Of a DNA stretch of 64,000 nucleotides, positions 26,946-40,070 are shown piece by piece. The translations under genes and the position numbers were made by a program. How positions within the stretch are numbered: position 1 is the stretch's first letter; each line of letters begins with the position of its first letter. The notes below the pieces were generated by a model that had not been told where the DNA came from, made no database searches, and was given only the letters and a program-made list of their open reading frames with translations. This DNA is from Achromobacter pestifer (GTDB taxonomy: Bacteria > Pseudomonadota > Gammaproteobacteria > Burkholderiales > Burkholderiaceae_B): assembly GCF_902859625.1 (NCBI RefSeq), contig NZ_CADIJX010000001.1:124001-188000 (forward strand), written 5' to 3'.

Positions 26946-27899
26946 ATGAACCTTTCACAGCTTGCTCATCTGGTAGCGCTTCTGGAAACCGGCTCGTTCA
27001 CGCGCGCGGCCGAAGCCCTGCACTTGTCGCAACCCGCGTTCAGCCGCAGCATCCAGCTGCTGGAAGGGGAATTGGGCCCGCTGGTGGACCGCATCGGCAA
27101 GCGCAACGAACCCACCCCGCTGGGCCGGCTGGTCGGGCAACGCGCGCGGCGCGTGCTGGCCGAGGTGGAGGAAATCCGCCGCGAAGCCGAAATGCTGGCG
27201 CAAGGCGAAACGGGGGCCATCCGCCTGGGCCTGGGGGCGGCGCCCAGCGCCTTGCTAAGCGTGCCGCTGATGCAGCACTTGCTGGACCGCTATCCGAAGT
27301 TGCGCGTCAAGCTGTCGCGCGGCCCGACGGAATCGTTGCTGGTCAGCTTGCGTGAGCGCGTGCTGGACGCGCTGATCGTGCATATCCGCACGCTGGACAA
27401 CGAAGAGGATCTGGACGTGGCGCCGATGCCCGCGCTGGCGTCGGGCTTCATCTGCCGGCCGGGCCATCCGTTGCTGGCGTTGCGTCAGGCGGCGTTGGCC
27501 GATGTCTTGCGCTATCCCGTCGTGTCGACGGGATTGAGCCCCGAGATCAGGCGGCGGCTGGCGGGCGCGGCGGCGCCGGCGGGTTTTGAATTGCACATGG
27601 AGTGCGAAGACATCTCCTACCTGTTCGACATCGTGGAACGGTCGGAGGCGGTCTTCCTGGGGGTGTTGGCGTCGGCGCGGACGCTGACGGAAGCGGACAG
27701 GCTCGTCCGCTTGCCGCCACCGCCGGATTTCGACATCCAGGCGCATTTCGCGTTTGTGACCTTGCGTGGCCGCAGCATCAGCCCGGCCACGCGGATCACG
27801 CGGGAACACTGCTTCCAGATCATCCGGGAAGCGGCGGGCGGCCAGGGCCTTAGTCCTTCGCCATCAGCCCCAGGTATTCGATCAGCCCCTTTTCCTTGA
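26946..27899 (+). CDS. LysR family transcriptional regulator
   Basis: 317 residues from ATG 26946 (GGGA just upstream). Helix-turn-helix in MNLSQLAHLVALLETGSFTRAAEALHLSQPAFSR, then the effector domain. An in-frame ATG at 26919 falls inside the dyad 26909-26923 and is less likely. It is divergent from the Bug receptor/M20 peptidase genes and probably controls them. Its 3' end overlaps the 3' end of the convergent Bug gene by 50 bases. Confidence 0.9.
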   Translation: MNLSQLAHLVALLETGSFTRAAEALHLSQPAFSRSIQLLEGELGPLVDRIGKRNEPTPLGRLVGQRARRVLAEVEEIRREAEMLAQGETGAIRLGLGAAPSALLSVPLMQHLLDRYPKLRVKLSRGPTESLLVSLRERVLDALIVHIRTLDNEEDLDVAPMPALASGFICRPGHPLLALRQAALADVLRYPVVSTGLSPEIRRRLAGAAAPAGFELHMECEDISYLFDIVERSEAVFLGVLASARTLTEADRLVRLPPPPDFDIQAHFAFVTLRGRSISPATRITREHCFQIIREAAGGQGLSPSPSAPGIRSAPFP

Positions 27900-28836
27900 T
27901 GTAGGTGGCCTGGGCCCATTCCTTGTAGTCCTGGCTATCGCGGTAGGCCGGTTCCTGGTTCAGCTGCTTCATGACGTCCATGCTGGCCGGGTCGAACAGC
28001 GCTTTCTTGAACGCATCATGCAACGTCTTCACGACGGCCGGGTCCATGCCTTTGGGGCCGGCCAGGCCATAGGGCGACGTGGATACGACCTTGTAGCCGA
28101 GTTCTTGGGCGGTGGGCACATCGGGCCAGCGGGTGGTGCGCTTGTCCCCGAACGTCACCAGCAGGCGCATCTTGCCGGCGTCCACGAATTGGTCCCAGCC
28201 CGTGGCATCGCTTTGCGCCATGACGTGGCCGCCCAATAGCGCCTGCTGCATGTCCGCATTGCCCTTGAATGGCACGTGGTTCAGCTTGACCTTGGCATTG
28301 ATGGCGATTTCCTCGATCAGCAGATGCGGAGAAGATCCGATGCCCGTGGAGCCGTAATCAATGGTGCCGGGCGCCTTGCGCGCAGCCTCGATGTATTCGT
28401 TGAACGTCTTGTAAGGCGAGTCCGAGCGCACGGTGAAACCGAAGGTATAGCCCGACAGGCCCAGAATGAAGGAAAAGTCGTTGATGGGGTCCCAATTGCT
28501 TTTTTGCATGTAGGGCATGCGCAGCATCGCCAGCGTGTACAGGCTGATCGTGTAGCCGTCGGGCTTGGCGGTGCGCGCCATCGTCGCGGGGCCCAATGTG
28601 CCGCCCGCGCCGGGGCGGTTTTCAACGATGACGGGCTGGCCCAGATACTTGGATGCGTCCTGCGCCACGATGCGCATGTGGCGGTCGGTGGAGCCGCCGG
28701 CCGGGAAGGGCACGATCAGGGTGACGGGCTTACTGGGGAAAACGGCTTGTGCGCTGGCGGACAGCGGTAGCGCGGCAGCAGTGGCGGCAAGCAGCAGGGC
28801 GCCCAGGCAGGCACGGCGCAAAGGCATCTTAAGCAT
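27850..28836 (-). CDS. Bug family tripartite tricarboxylate transporter substrate-binding protein
   Basis: 328 residues; the signal peptide runs to about PLSASAQA, then VFPSKPVTLIVPFPAGGSTDRHMR and VIVENRPGAGGTLG mark a Bug receptor. It is 58 bases downstream of the acyl-CoA ligase gene in a minus-strand beta-oxidation operon, so it probably captures the organic acid that the ligase activates. Start ATG 28836 has GGAG ten bases upstream; the ATG three codons later is an alternative. Its end overlaps the convergent LysR gene. Confidence 0.9.
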   Translation of the reverse strand: MLKMPLRRACLGALLLAATAAALPLSASAQAVFPSKPVTLIVPFPAGGSTDRHMRIVAQDASKYLGQPVIVENRPGAGGTLGPATMARTAKPDGYTISLYTLAMLRMPYMQKSNWDPINDFSFILGLSGYTFGFTVRSDSPYKTFNEYIEAARKAPGTIDYGSTGIGSSPHLLIEEIAINAKVKLNHVPFKGNADMQQALLGGHVMAQSDATGWDQFVDAGKMRLLVTFGDKRTTRWPDVPTAQELGYKVVSTSPYGLAGPKGMDPAVVKTLHDAFKKALFDPASMDVMKQLNQEPAYRDSQDYKEWAQATYIKEKGLIEYLGLMAKD

Positions 28837-28894
28837 TTTTCGGAGTCTCCAGTGGTGTTGTTATGGTCTGTTGTCGGGGTGGGAACGAGGCCGC

Positions 28895-30826
28895 TCAGTC
28901 GCGTAGCACGACCTTGACCGGTAACCGCGCCAAGGCCTCGCGCAACCGTTCCTTTAGTGGCGTCGGCGTATCCGGTTGCGCCTGGACGGCGACATCCGGT
29001 TGTGCATCGGCCAGCACGCGGAAGCATTCGTTGTCTTCCGTCAGTCCAGCCGCTTGCAAGGTGCGCGCCACCACGGCCTGGACCGAAACAGCGGTCGCCA
29101 GGCGGCGCAAATCGGGCTTGTAGATCTTGCCCACGTTGGTCATGGGCATGGCATCCAGCACGATGACGCACTTCGGGCAGGCCGGGCCTTCGTCCACGTG
29201 GCTGGCGGCGTACGCGACCAGTTCCGCTTCCGTGACCTGTGCGCCTTGGGTCAGCGTCACGAAGGCCACGGGCAGTTCTCCCGCATAGGCATCCGGAGCC
29301 CCGACCGCGGCACACAGGTGCACGGCGGGGTGCGTGGCCAGCGCGTCTTCAATGATCTTCGGATCGATGTTGTGGCCGCCGCGAATGATCAGGTCCTTGG
29401 CGCGGCCTTGCAGGTGCAGCCGGCCCTCGGCATCCAGAAAGCCCACATCGCCGCTGATCAGCCAGCCGTCTTCGGTGAAGGCTCGCGCGGTGTCCTCGGG
29501 ATCGAGAAAACCGGGGATCACGTTGGGCGCCTTGAACAGCACCATGCCGGCCGTGCCCGTGGGCAGGTCGCGCGCCGCTTGGCCGGACGGGGTGTCCAGG
29601 CCCACGATTCGCAGCTGCACATAGGGCAGGGGGAAACCCACGCAATTCACGGGGAATTCCGATCCGGGCGGGGTGATGGACGAGATGCCGGCCATTTCCG
29701 TCATGCCCAGGCTTTCGTTCACATGCAGTCCGAACAGGCGCTTGAAGCGCGCGGCAAGTTCCGCGGGCAGCGGCGCCGCACCGGTGCGGCAATAGCGCAG
29801 CGACGAAATGTCGGCGCCGTCCAGCGGTACGTCCGCCAGCGCAGCCAGGATGGTGGGCACGCCCTGCAAGGAGGTGGCGCGGTGTTTCTCGACCAGGCGC
29901 CAGTAGTTGCGCAGCACATCGCGGTTGCGCAGCAGCAGGGTCGTGGGGATGACGGTCTCCACCCCTGCGGACAACGCGGCAAGCGATGCCGGCAGCACGC
30001 CCGCCACGTGGAACAGCGGATAGCCGTTGATGACCACGTCGCTAGGCCCCGCGTTCTGCAATTGCACGGCGGCCCAGGCGGAAAAGACCTGGTTGGCATG
30101 CGTGTGGATCGCCAGCTTGGGTGCGCCGGTGGTGCCGCCCGTATGGAAGTACGCCGCGACGTCGCTGGCGCGGATCATGCGTTCGCTGATCAGCCGGTCG
30201 GCGGGTTGGGCCGAGCGGTTGGCGTTGAAATCCAGTGCGTAATCGGGCAGGGCGGGGCGGGCCGACAGGGGCTCGTCCAGGGGGGCTACCCGCAGCAGCG
30301 TCTGCAAGGTAGGCACACGCTCACGCAGCCGCAGGGCCTTGGACCAGGTGCCGCATTCCGCATCCGAGCCGTACGCGATCAGCACCTTGGCGCGCGCCGT
30401 CGTCATCAAGGATGCCAGCTTGTCTTCGGTCAGCAGCGGGTTCAGCGGCTGGACGATGCCGGCGGCCTCGCCGCCCCACAATGCCAGGTGGTATTCCAGG
30501 CAGCCGGGCAAGATCACGCCCACTGCGTCGCCCGCGCGCACGCCCAGGTCATGCAGCAGGTTGGCGGTCTGGTGGATGCCGGCCAGCAATTCACGGTAGC
30601 TCCAGCGCACCGCGTCGTCGTCCGGGTCGGCCGTGCGCAGGAAAGTCAGCGCGGTCTTGTCGCCGAACGCCGCGGCGGAATTGCGGAAGATCTCGTAGGT
30701 GCTTTGCACCGTCAGCGTTTCGGCCAGCGGGCGGGATTGCAGCCGTTGCACGTCGGCGGCGGTGCGCACCGGGAAGGGCGCCGCGAACGGGCGTGACAAC
30801 GGCGGAGCGGTGTAGACCTGAGTCAT
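28895..30826 (-). CDS. Acyl-CoA synthetase (AMP-forming, class I adenylate-forming enzyme)
   Basis: 643 residues from ATG 30826 (AGGA upstream). The adenylate-forming signature is FHTGGTTGAPKLAIHTH (A3), with GMTEMAG (A5), DGWLISGDVGFLD (A7) and RAKDLIIRGGHNIDP (A8); the C-terminal Lys for adenylation is in TNVGKIYKP. It ligates an acid to CoA using ATP. The size and long N-terminal region resemble acyl-CoA synthetases acting on medium or branched acids. It begins the chemistry completed by the acyl-CoA dehydrogenases, hydratase and thiolase upstream on the same strand. Confidence 0.88.
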   Translation of the reverse strand: MTQVYTAPPLSRPFAAPFPVRTAADVQRLQSRPLAETLTVQSTYEIFRNSAAAFGDKTALTFLRTADPDDDAVRWSYRELLAGIHQTANLLHDLGVRAGDAVGVILPGCLEYHLALWGGEAAGIVQPLNPLLTEDKLASLMTTARAKVLIAYGSDAECGTWSKALRLRERVPTLQTLLRVAPLDEPLSARPALPDYALDFNANRSAQPADRLISERMIRASDVAAYFHTGGTTGAPKLAIHTHANQVFSAWAAVQLQNAGPSDVVINGYPLFHVAGVLPASLAALSAGVETVIPTTLLLRNRDVLRNYWRLVEKHRATSLQGVPTILAALADVPLDGADISSLRYCRTGAAPLPAELAARFKRLFGLHVNESLGMTEMAGISSITPPGSEFPVNCVGFPLPYVQLRIVGLDTPSGQAARDLPTGTAGMVLFKAPNVIPGFLDPEDTARAFTEDGWLISGDVGFLDAEGRLHLQGRAKDLIIRGGHNIDPKIIEDALATHPAVHLCAAVGAPDAYAGELPVAFVTLTQGAQVTEAELVAYAASHVDEGPACPKCVIVLDAMPMTNVGKIYKPDLRRLATAVSVQAVVARTLQAAGLTEDNECFRVLADAQPDVAVQAQPDTPTPLKERLREALARLPVKVVLRD

Positions 30827-30843
30827 GTCCTGAGAGCCTCCGT

Positions 30844-31977
30844 TCAAGCCTGCCCCAGCGCGATGTAGCGGCGCAGGTGATGGTCTTCGTCGCCTAGCTG
30901 GTGGTCGATCATCACCAGGCGCTTGGCGTAGTGGGCCAGCGGCAGTTCCCAGGTCATGCCGATGCCGCCATGCAGCTGGATGCTTTCCTCGGCCACCAGC
31001 GTACCGATGCGGCCGATGGTGAACTTGGCGGCGGACAGCGCGCGTTCGCGGGTGTTGCGGTCGGGGTGATCCAGGGCGGCGGCGGCGTTGATCACGGCCG
31101 AGCGCGCCTGTTCGATTTCCAGCAGCACGTCGGCCATGCGGTGCTGCAAGGCCTGGAAGCTGCCGATGGGCGTGCCGAACTGGCGGCGCGTGCGCAGGTA
31201 TTCCAGCGTGGCGTCGCGGGCGCAGTCCATGGCGCCCACAGCTTCCGCGCATAGCGCCAGGATGCCCCGGCCCGTGGCGCGTTCCAGCAATGCGTAGCCG
31301 GCGCCGGCCTCGCCCAGCAGGGCGTCGGAGCCAAGCTTGACGTTGTTGAATTCCACTTCGGCGGCACGCCCGCCATCGATCAGGCCGTAGCCGCGCAAGG
31401 TCAGGCCCGGCGTGCCGGCGCTGACCAGGAACAGGCTGATGCCGGCTTCGTCGTCTTCGGCGCCTGCCGTGCGCGCCGACACCAGGAACAGGTCCGCATG
31501 TTCGCCTGCGGCCACCACGGACTTGGCGCCGTTGAGCACCCAGCCGTCGCCCGTGCGCTCGGCGCGGGTGCGCACTTGCGCCAAGTCATAACCCGATTCC
31601 GGTTCGCCTTGGGCCAGCGCGGCGGTGATGGCGCCTGAGATCAGGCCATCCAGCGCTTCGCGTTGCGCGGGCGAGCCGGCCGCGGCGATGGCGCTGCCGA
31701 CCATCAAGGCGTCAAGAAAGGGTTCGACGACCAGTCCACGGCCCAGCGCTTCAAAGACCACCGAGATATCGAACCCCGCGCCGCCCAGACCGCCATCGGC
31801 TTCGGTGAACAAGGCGCCGATGGTGCCCAGTTCGGCATAGCGACGCCAGAAGTCCGGGCTGTAACCCTGCGCGGATTGTGCGTGGCGTTCACGGGTGGCG
31901 AAGTCGTACTGCTCGGTGACAAAGCGGCGCAGCATGTCGGAAAGCATGCGCCGGTCTTCGGTATGTTCAAAATTCAT
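30844..31977 (-). CDS. Acyl-CoA dehydrogenase family protein
   Basis: 377 residues with the three-part acyl-CoA dehydrogenase fold: N-terminal helical domain, the beta domain (SGYDLAQVRTRAE, GWVLNGAKSVVAAGEHAD) and the C-terminal helical FAD-binding domain (RRQFGTPIGSFQALQHRMADV, ESIQLHGGIGMTWE). It oxidises an acyl-CoA to the 2-enoyl-CoA with FAD. It is paired with a second dehydrogenase gene nine bases upstream; such pairs often form a heteromeric enzyme acting on bulky or sterol-like side chains. Seventeen bases separate it from the ligase gene. Confidence 0.88.
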   Translation of the reverse strand: MNFEHTEDRRMLSDMLRRFVTEQYDFATRERHAQSAQGYSPDFWRRYAELGTIGALFTEADGGLGGAGFDISVVFEALGRGLVVEPFLDALMVGSAIAAAGSPAQREALDGLISGAITAALAQGEPESGYDLAQVRTRAERTGDGWVLNGAKSVVAAGEHADLFLVSARTAGAEDDEAGISLFLVSAGTPGLTLRGYGLIDGGRAAEVEFNNVKLGSDALLGEAGAGYALLERATGRGILALCAEAVGAMDCARDATLEYLRTRRQFGTPIGSFQALQHRMADVLLEIEQARSAVINAAAALDHPDRNTRERALSAAKFTIGRIGTLVAEESIQLHGGIGMTWELPLAHYAKRLVMIDHQLGDEDHHLRRYIALGQA

Positions 31978-31986
31978 GGCCGGCCC

Positions 31987-33183
31987 TTACAGTCCCAGGA
32001 TCATCTTCGAGATGATGTTCTTCTGGATTTCATTGGAGCCGCCGAAGATCGACAGCTTGCGGTTGTTGAAGTACTGCGCCGCGGCGCTTTCGGCGCCCTC
32101 GGGGCCGATGGGCGGCGCGTCATACCCATCGTGCAACGCTTCGGGCACGAAGGGGCGCGCGTAGGGACCCATGGCGCGGCGGTTCAGCGCCGTGATTTCC
32201 TGGCGGATCTGCGTGCCCCGGATCTTCAGCATCGAGCTTTCCGCGCCCGGTGCACCGCCGCCAGCCACCGCGGCCACCACGCGCAGGTTGGTGGTGCGCA
32301 TATTGGCCAGTTCGATTTCCACGTGCGCCAGGCGGGCGGCGAAGTCCGGGTCTTCGGCCAGCGGACGGCCATTCTTTTTCTGCTTGGCGGCCACGGCCTT
32401 CAGGCGTTCCAGCGCAGCCGTGGATTGGCCCACGCCGGCGATGTTGGTCCGTTCGTAGGTCAGCAGGTATTTGGCGCAGGTCCAGCCGCGATTCTCTTCG
32501 CCCACCAGGTTTTCGACCGGCACGCGCACATCCGAGAAGAACACTTCGTTCACCTCGTGTTCGCCGTCCAGCGTGATGATGGGGCGCACTTCCACGCCGG
32601 GGCTTTGCATGTCGATCAGCAGAAAGCTGATGCCCTCTTGGCGGCGGCCTTCTTGCGACGTGCGCACCAGGCAGAAAATCATGTTGGCGTACTGGCCCAG
32701 CGTGGTCCAGGTTTTCTGGCCGTTGACGATGTAGCTGTCGCCGTCACGCACGGCGGTCGTCTTGACAGATGCCAGGTCCGAGCCCGCGCCGGGTTCGGAA
32801 TAGCCCTGGCACCACCAGTCGCTGCCGTCCAGGATGCGCGGCAGCCAATGCTGGCGCTGCGCGTCGTTGCCGTACTTGATCAGCACGGGGCCAAGCATGC
32901 TCAGGCCGAAGGGCACGATGCGCGGCGCGGCGGCCAGCGCGCACTCGTTGTCGAAGATGTACTTCTGCGTGGCGCTCCAGCCGGTGCCACCGTATTCTTC
33001 GGGCCAGTGGCTGGCCAGCCAGCCTTGCTGGTTCAGGATGGCGTGCCATTCGACCATGTCGGCGCGCGCCAGCAGCTTGCCCTGGCTGACTTTGTCAGAC
33101 AGGCGCTGGGGCAGCTTGGCTGCCAGGAACGCGCGCACGTCGTCGCGGAAAGCGTTTTCTTCAGGGGTGAATTCCAGGTCCAT
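31987..33183 (-). CDS. Acyl-CoA dehydrogenase family protein
   Basis: 398 residues. N-terminal MDLEFTPEENAFRDDVRAFL, WCQGYSEPGAGSDLASVKTTA for the flavin/substrate contact, YIVNGQKTWTTLGQYAN, and a C-terminal SIFGGSNEIQKNIISKMILG are typical of the FadE17/IpdE-like group. It works with the neighbouring dehydrogenase (30844-31977) in the same operon. Only nine and eight bases separate it from its neighbours, indicating one transcript. Confidence 0.9.
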   Translation of the reverse strand: MDLEFTPEENAFRDDVRAFLAAKLPQRLSDKVSQGKLLARADMVEWHAILNQQGWLASHWPEEYGGTGWSATQKYIFDNECALAAAPRIVPFGLSMLGPVLIKYGNDAQRQHWLPRILDGSDWWCQGYSEPGAGSDLASVKTTAVRDGDSYIVNGQKTWTTLGQYANMIFCLVRTSQEGRRQEGISFLLIDMQSPGVEVRPIITLDGEHEVNEVFFSDVRVPVENLVGEENRGWTCAKYLLTYERTNIAGVGQSTAALERLKAVAAKQKKNGRPLAEDPDFAARLAHVEIELANMRTTNLRVVAAVAGGGAPGAESSMLKIRGTQIRQEITALNRRAMGPYARPFVPEALHDGYDAPPIGPEGAESAAAQYFNNRKLSIFGGSNEIQKNIISKMILGL

Positions 33184-33191
33184 GTCGGTCC

Positions 33192-34373
33192 TTAGTAAAT
33201 TTCAAACAGGCCGGCTGCGCCCATGCCGCCGCCAATGCACATCGTGACGACGGCATAGCGAGCGCCACGGCGGCGGCCTTCGATCAGCACATGGCCTGCC
33301 AGCCGCGCGCCGGTGACGCCGAACGGATGGCCCAGAGCGATGGACCCGCCGTCCACGTTCAGGCGGTCCATCGGGATGCCCAGCTTTTCCTGGCAGTACA
33401 GCGCTTGCGAGGCAAACGCTTCGTTCAGTTCCCACAAGTCGATGTCCTGCACCTTCAAGCCGTGGCGTGCCAGCAGCTTCGGCACGGCGTAGACGGGGCC
33501 GATGCCCATTTCGTCGGGTTCGCAGCCGGCGATGGCCAGGCCACGGAACGCGCCCAGCGGACGGATGCCGGCGCGCTGCGCGTCGCCTGCTTCCATCAGC
33601 ACGCAGGCCGCCGCGCCATCGGACAATTGCGAGGCGTTGCCGGCCGTGACGAACTGGCCTTCGCCGCGCACCGGGGCCAGTCCGGCCAGCGCTTCGTAGG
33701 TGGTGCCGGGGCGGTTGCAGGTGTCCTTGTCCACCGTGACTTCACGTTCGCTGGTGACGCCAGTGGCGCGGTCGGTGACGGACATGGTGGTGGTGACGGC
33801 GATGATTTCTTCGCGGTAGCGGCCGGCGGCCTGGGCGGCTTCGGTGCGCGCCTGGCTTTGCGCGGAGAAGCGGTCCTGGGCTTCACGGCTGATGCCGTAG
33901 CGGGCGGCCACGATGTCGGCGGTTTCGATCATGGGCAGGTAGAGCTCGGGCTTGTTGGCCAGGATCCAGGGGTCCATGCCGCTGACACCGTCGTCGCGGG
34001 TGCGGATTTGCGATACCAACTCGACACCGCCTGCGATCGCGGCGGGGACGCCGTCCATCACGATGCGGCCCGCGGCCGAGGCGATGGCTTGCAGGCCGGA
34101 TGCGCAGTAGCGATTGACCGTGGCGCCGCCGACGCTGACGGGCAGGCCGGCGCGGATCACCGCCTGACGGCCGATGTTGCGGCCGGTGGCGCCTTCCGGG
34201 TAGCCGCAGCCGATGAAGGCGTCTTCAATCAGCGCGGGGTCGATGCCGGCGCGGTCAACCGCGGCGCGCACGGCGTGCGCGGCAAGCGTGGGGCCGGCGA
34301 TCAGGTTGAATTCACCGCGCCCTGCCTTGGTGATGGGGGTGCGGGCGGTAGAGACGATGACGGCTTCGCGCAT
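33192..34373 (-). CDS. Acetyl-CoA C-acyltransferase (thiolase)
   Basis: 393 residues, the usual thiolase length. Nucleophile Cys90 in [12 protein letters not shown], His349 in [10 protein letters not shown] and second catalytic Cys379 in [14 protein letters not shown] are all present, so it should be a functional degradative thiolase. It cleaves 3-ketoacyl-CoA to acetyl-CoA and a shortened acyl-CoA, the last step of the beta-oxidation cycle encoded by this operon. Confidence 0.92.
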   Translation of the reverse strand: MREAVIVSTARTPITKAGRGEFNLIAGPTLAAHAVRAAVDRAGIDPALIEDAFIGCGYPEGATGRNIGRQAVIRAGLPVSVGGATVNRYCASGLQAIASAAGRIVMDGVPAAIAGGVELVSQIRTRDDGVSGMDPWILANKPELYLPMIETADIVAARYGISREAQDRFSAQSQARTEAAQAAGRYREEIIAVTTTMSVTDRATGVTSEREVTVDKDTCNRPGTTYEALAGLAPVRGEGQFVTAGNASQLSDGAAACVLMEAGDAQRAGIRPLGAFRGLAIAGCEPDEMGIGPVYAVPKLLARHGLKVQDIDLWELNEAFASQALYCQEKLGIPMDRLNVDGGSIALGHPFGVTGARLAGHVLIEGRRRGARYAVVTMCIGGGMGAAGLFEIY

Positions 34374-34429
34374 GAGAGGTTCCAGTGGAAGAGGGTCGGA
34401 TCGAAAAGGGGAGATCGAAACGCAGCGGG

Positions 34430-36553
<2,124 letters not shown>

Positions 36554-36651
36554 GGGACCTTGTCTCCAGTTGGGCGTCCGCCTTGGGCGGCGCCTGGCGG
36601 GCCAGGAACGGCTCGTCTCTTATTTCTTTATTCTTTCCTAGTAAAGATGTC

Positions 36652-36703
36652 TTGACAATGGCATCCAGAATTGACACGGCGGTCAATAAAATTTGACAAT
36701 GGC
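36652..36703. promoter_or_regulatory. Repeated TTGACAATGGC sites in the beta-oxidation/LysR divergent promoter
   Basis: TTGACAATGGC occurs at 36652-36662 and 36693-36703, 41 bases (about four helical turns) apart, with a further TTGACA at 36671-36676. GTCAA (36682-36686) with TTGAC (36693-36697) makes an inverted repeat. The cluster is immediately upstream of the LysR gene's GGAGGAG and start. Likely LysR binding sites overlapping a promoter; function inferred. Confidence 0.45.
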
Positions 36704-36718
36704 CGTGGAGGAGCCCAA

Positions 36719-37648
36719 ATGGACACCAAATCCCTGACATTGCTGGTTGAAATCCTGGACGCCGGCAATCTAAGCGAGGCCGCGCGCCGCTTGAAGATGA
36801 CGCGCGCCAACGTCAGCTATCACCTGAATCAGCTGGAGCGTTCGGTGGGCATGCAGTTGGTGCGGCGGACGACCCGCCGCGTCGAGGCCACCGAGATCGG
36901 GCTGAAGCTGTATCAGCATGGCCGTAGCATTCAGGATGAACTGGTGGCAGCCCGCGAGTCCGTTGAGACGTTGGGTAAAACGCCCCAGGGCAAGGTCCGC
37001 CTGAGCGTGCCCAGCGGTTATGGGCAGTTTGTGATGACGCCGTGGCTGCTGGAGTTCAAGCAGACCTATCCGGACATCGTGCTGGACGTGCTGTTTGAAA
37101 ACAGCGTGGACGACTTGCTTCGTGACGAAGTGGACATCGCCGTGCGCATCATGTCCGAACCGCCGCAGAACCTGGTGGCGCGCGAACTGGGCCAGGTTCG
37201 CTACATGGCCTGCGCGTCCAAGGCTTATGCCGACGCGCGCGGCTTGCCGCAGCGCCCCGAAGACCTGGCGGGCACGCCCGTCATCAGTGCCGCCGTCATT
37301 GGCCGGCCGTTGCGGCTGTCGGCCTACTATGGGGGGCAGCCGCGCCAGCACGTGGTGCTGGAACCCACTGTGATCTCGCGCAATTACGCCTTCCTGCGGG
37401 ATGCGATTCGCGCGGGTCTTGGGGTGGGCGTCGTGCCGGACTACGTGGTGCACGACGACATCGCCCGAGGCGACCTGTTGGCCGCCTTGACCGATTGGCG
37501 CTTGAGCATCTTCGGCCGGGGCATGTACATGCTGTACATGCCGAACCGCCACCATCCGCGCGCGATCTCCATGCTGATCGAATTCATCCTGGAGCGGGCG
37601 CAACGCGGCCATGAGGGTCAGGCGGGCCTGCTGGCGGTGGCGGGCTGA
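36719..37648 (+). CDS. LysR family transcriptional regulator
   Basis: 309 residues from ATG 36719 (GGAGGAG upstream). The helix-turn-helix lies in SLTLLVEILDAGNLSEAARRLKMTRANVSYHLNQLE, then QLVRRTTRRVEATEIG. The HLNQLE variant and VRLSVPSGYGQFVMTPWL belong to the CrgA-like branch. Divergent from the beta-oxidation operon 27850-36553, which it probably induces in response to its substrate or CoA ester. Confidence 0.9.
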   Translation: MDTKSLTLLVEILDAGNLSEAARRLKMTRANVSYHLNQLERSVGMQLVRRTTRRVEATEIGLKLYQHGRSIQDELVAARESVETLGKTPQGKVRLSVPSGYGQFVMTPWLLEFKQTYPDIVLDVLFENSVDDLLRDEVDIAVRIMSEPPQNLVARELGQVRYMACASKAYADARGLPQRPEDLAGTPVISAAVIGRPLRLSAYYGGQPRQHVVLEPTVISRNYAFLRDAIRAGLGVGVVPDYVVHDDIARGDLLAALTDWRLSIFGRGMYMLYMPNRHHPRAISMLIEFILERAQRGHEGQAGLLAVAG

Positions 37649-37678
37649 AAAATCCGGCCGCCGCCCGCACGGCCCCGC

Positions 37679-38959
<1,281 letters not shown>

Positions 38960-39091
38960 GAAGAAGACTCCTGATTGTCAGATAATTGAAACTTCGTGGA
39001 AGGGAAAGGCGTCGCGACGGCACGCTGCTGGGAATCGACTGTCGTCGCTGATTTCTCGTCATCCTAGGAAATCTGGCCATCCCGGAAAATG

Positions 39092-39121
39092 CAGTTTTTC
39101 TATTCATGCGTCAGTTTTTCT
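39092..39121. promoter_or_regulatory. Direct repeats upstream of enolase-linked LysR gene
   Basis: CAGTTTTTCT is repeated exactly at 39092-39101 and 39112-39121, 20 bases apart (two helical turns), between the divergent enolase and LysR genes and next to the LysR start at 39138. Candidate regulator sites. Confidence 0.4.
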
Positions 39122-39137
39122 GACCTAAGGAACCGCC

Positions 39138-40007
39138 GTGCGCCAGTTGCCGCCGCTATCCGCCGTCCGCGCGTTTGAAGCCATCGCCCGCACGGGCTCG
39201 GTCACTCGTGCAGCCGAAGAGCTGTGCCGTAGCCATGGCGCGGTCAGCCGGCACTTGAAGCTGCTGCAAGCGCACGCGGGCGTGCCGCTGTTTGACAAGG
39301 AGGGCACGGGGCTGAAGCTGACGCAGGCGGGTGCGACGTTCTACGCGGCGGTGCGGTCGTCGTTTGATCAGTTGGAGAATGCATATGAGCGGCTGGCCCG
39401 CGAGGCGCAGGGTCCGGGCCTGCATGTGGCGTGCAGCGCCACCTTTGCGATGCGATGGCTGGTGCCGCAATTGGCGGTGTTCTATCGCGACCATCCCGAT
39501 ATTCGCATCCGGCTGTCCATGACTTCGGCTCGCGAAATGCGCAACGAAGGGGCTGACTTGCTGTTGGCGTGGGATCTTTCCGGCTATACCGATGCTGATC
39601 AGCGGCGGGCGCTGATGCTGGCGCCGGTGCGGTTCGGCGCGGTTTGCACGCCAGACTATGCCCGCCGCAAACCGGCCGACCGCGTGCGGATCGCGCATGA
39701 GTACACGTCCAGCGCATGGAATCAATGGGAAGCGATCACAGGCGAACCCGTGGCCCAGGGCGGGCCGTTGGCGTTTCCGCATACGCATCTTTGCATCGAG
39801 GCCGCGTTGTCAGGGCTGGGCGTGGCGCTGGTGGAACGCCGCCTGATCACCCGCGAACTGCAAGACGGCGCGCTGACGGCGCCATTCGGGTTCGTGCCGT
39901 TCGCGGGGGGCTTGCGCGCCTTGCCCGCCACGGGCCGAGGCGGCTCGGCGCAGGCCGATGCCTTCGTTGCCTGGCTGCGGGCCGCGCTGGCGGTGTCCGC
40001 CGCGTAG
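39138..40007 (+). CDS. LysR family regulator, GcvA-like
   Basis: 289 residues starting at GTG 39138 (AAGG seven bases upstream). The opening RQLPPLSAVRAFEAIARTGSVTRAAEELCRSHGAVSRHLKLLQ is the GcvA/AmpR-type helix-turn-helix, followed by a full effector domain. Divergent from the enolase gene, which it probably controls through the repeats at 39092-39121. Confidence 0.9.
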   Translation: MRQLPPLSAVRAFEAIARTGSVTRAAEELCRSHGAVSRHLKLLQAHAGVPLFDKEGTGLKLTQAGATFYAAVRSSFDQLENAYERLAREAQGPGLHVACSATFAMRWLVPQLAVFYRDHPDIRIRLSMTSAREMRNEGADLLLAWDLSGYTDADQRRALMLAPVRFGAVCTPDYARRKPADRVRIAHEYTSSAWNQWEAITGEPVAQGGPLAFPHTHLCIEAALSGLGVALVERRLITRELQDGALTAPFGFVPFAGGLRALPATGRGGSAQADAFVAWLRAALAVSAA

Positions 40008-40070
40008 CCAAAAGTCGTTGGCATGGCGCGGCCAGTTGGTATGCTGATGCATCGCTTTGCCGGAGTCTTC

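Noticed and set aside
28976..30796. 606-codon open frame antisense to the acyl-CoA ligase
   Set aside because: Same reason; the ligase has all adenylate-forming motifs.
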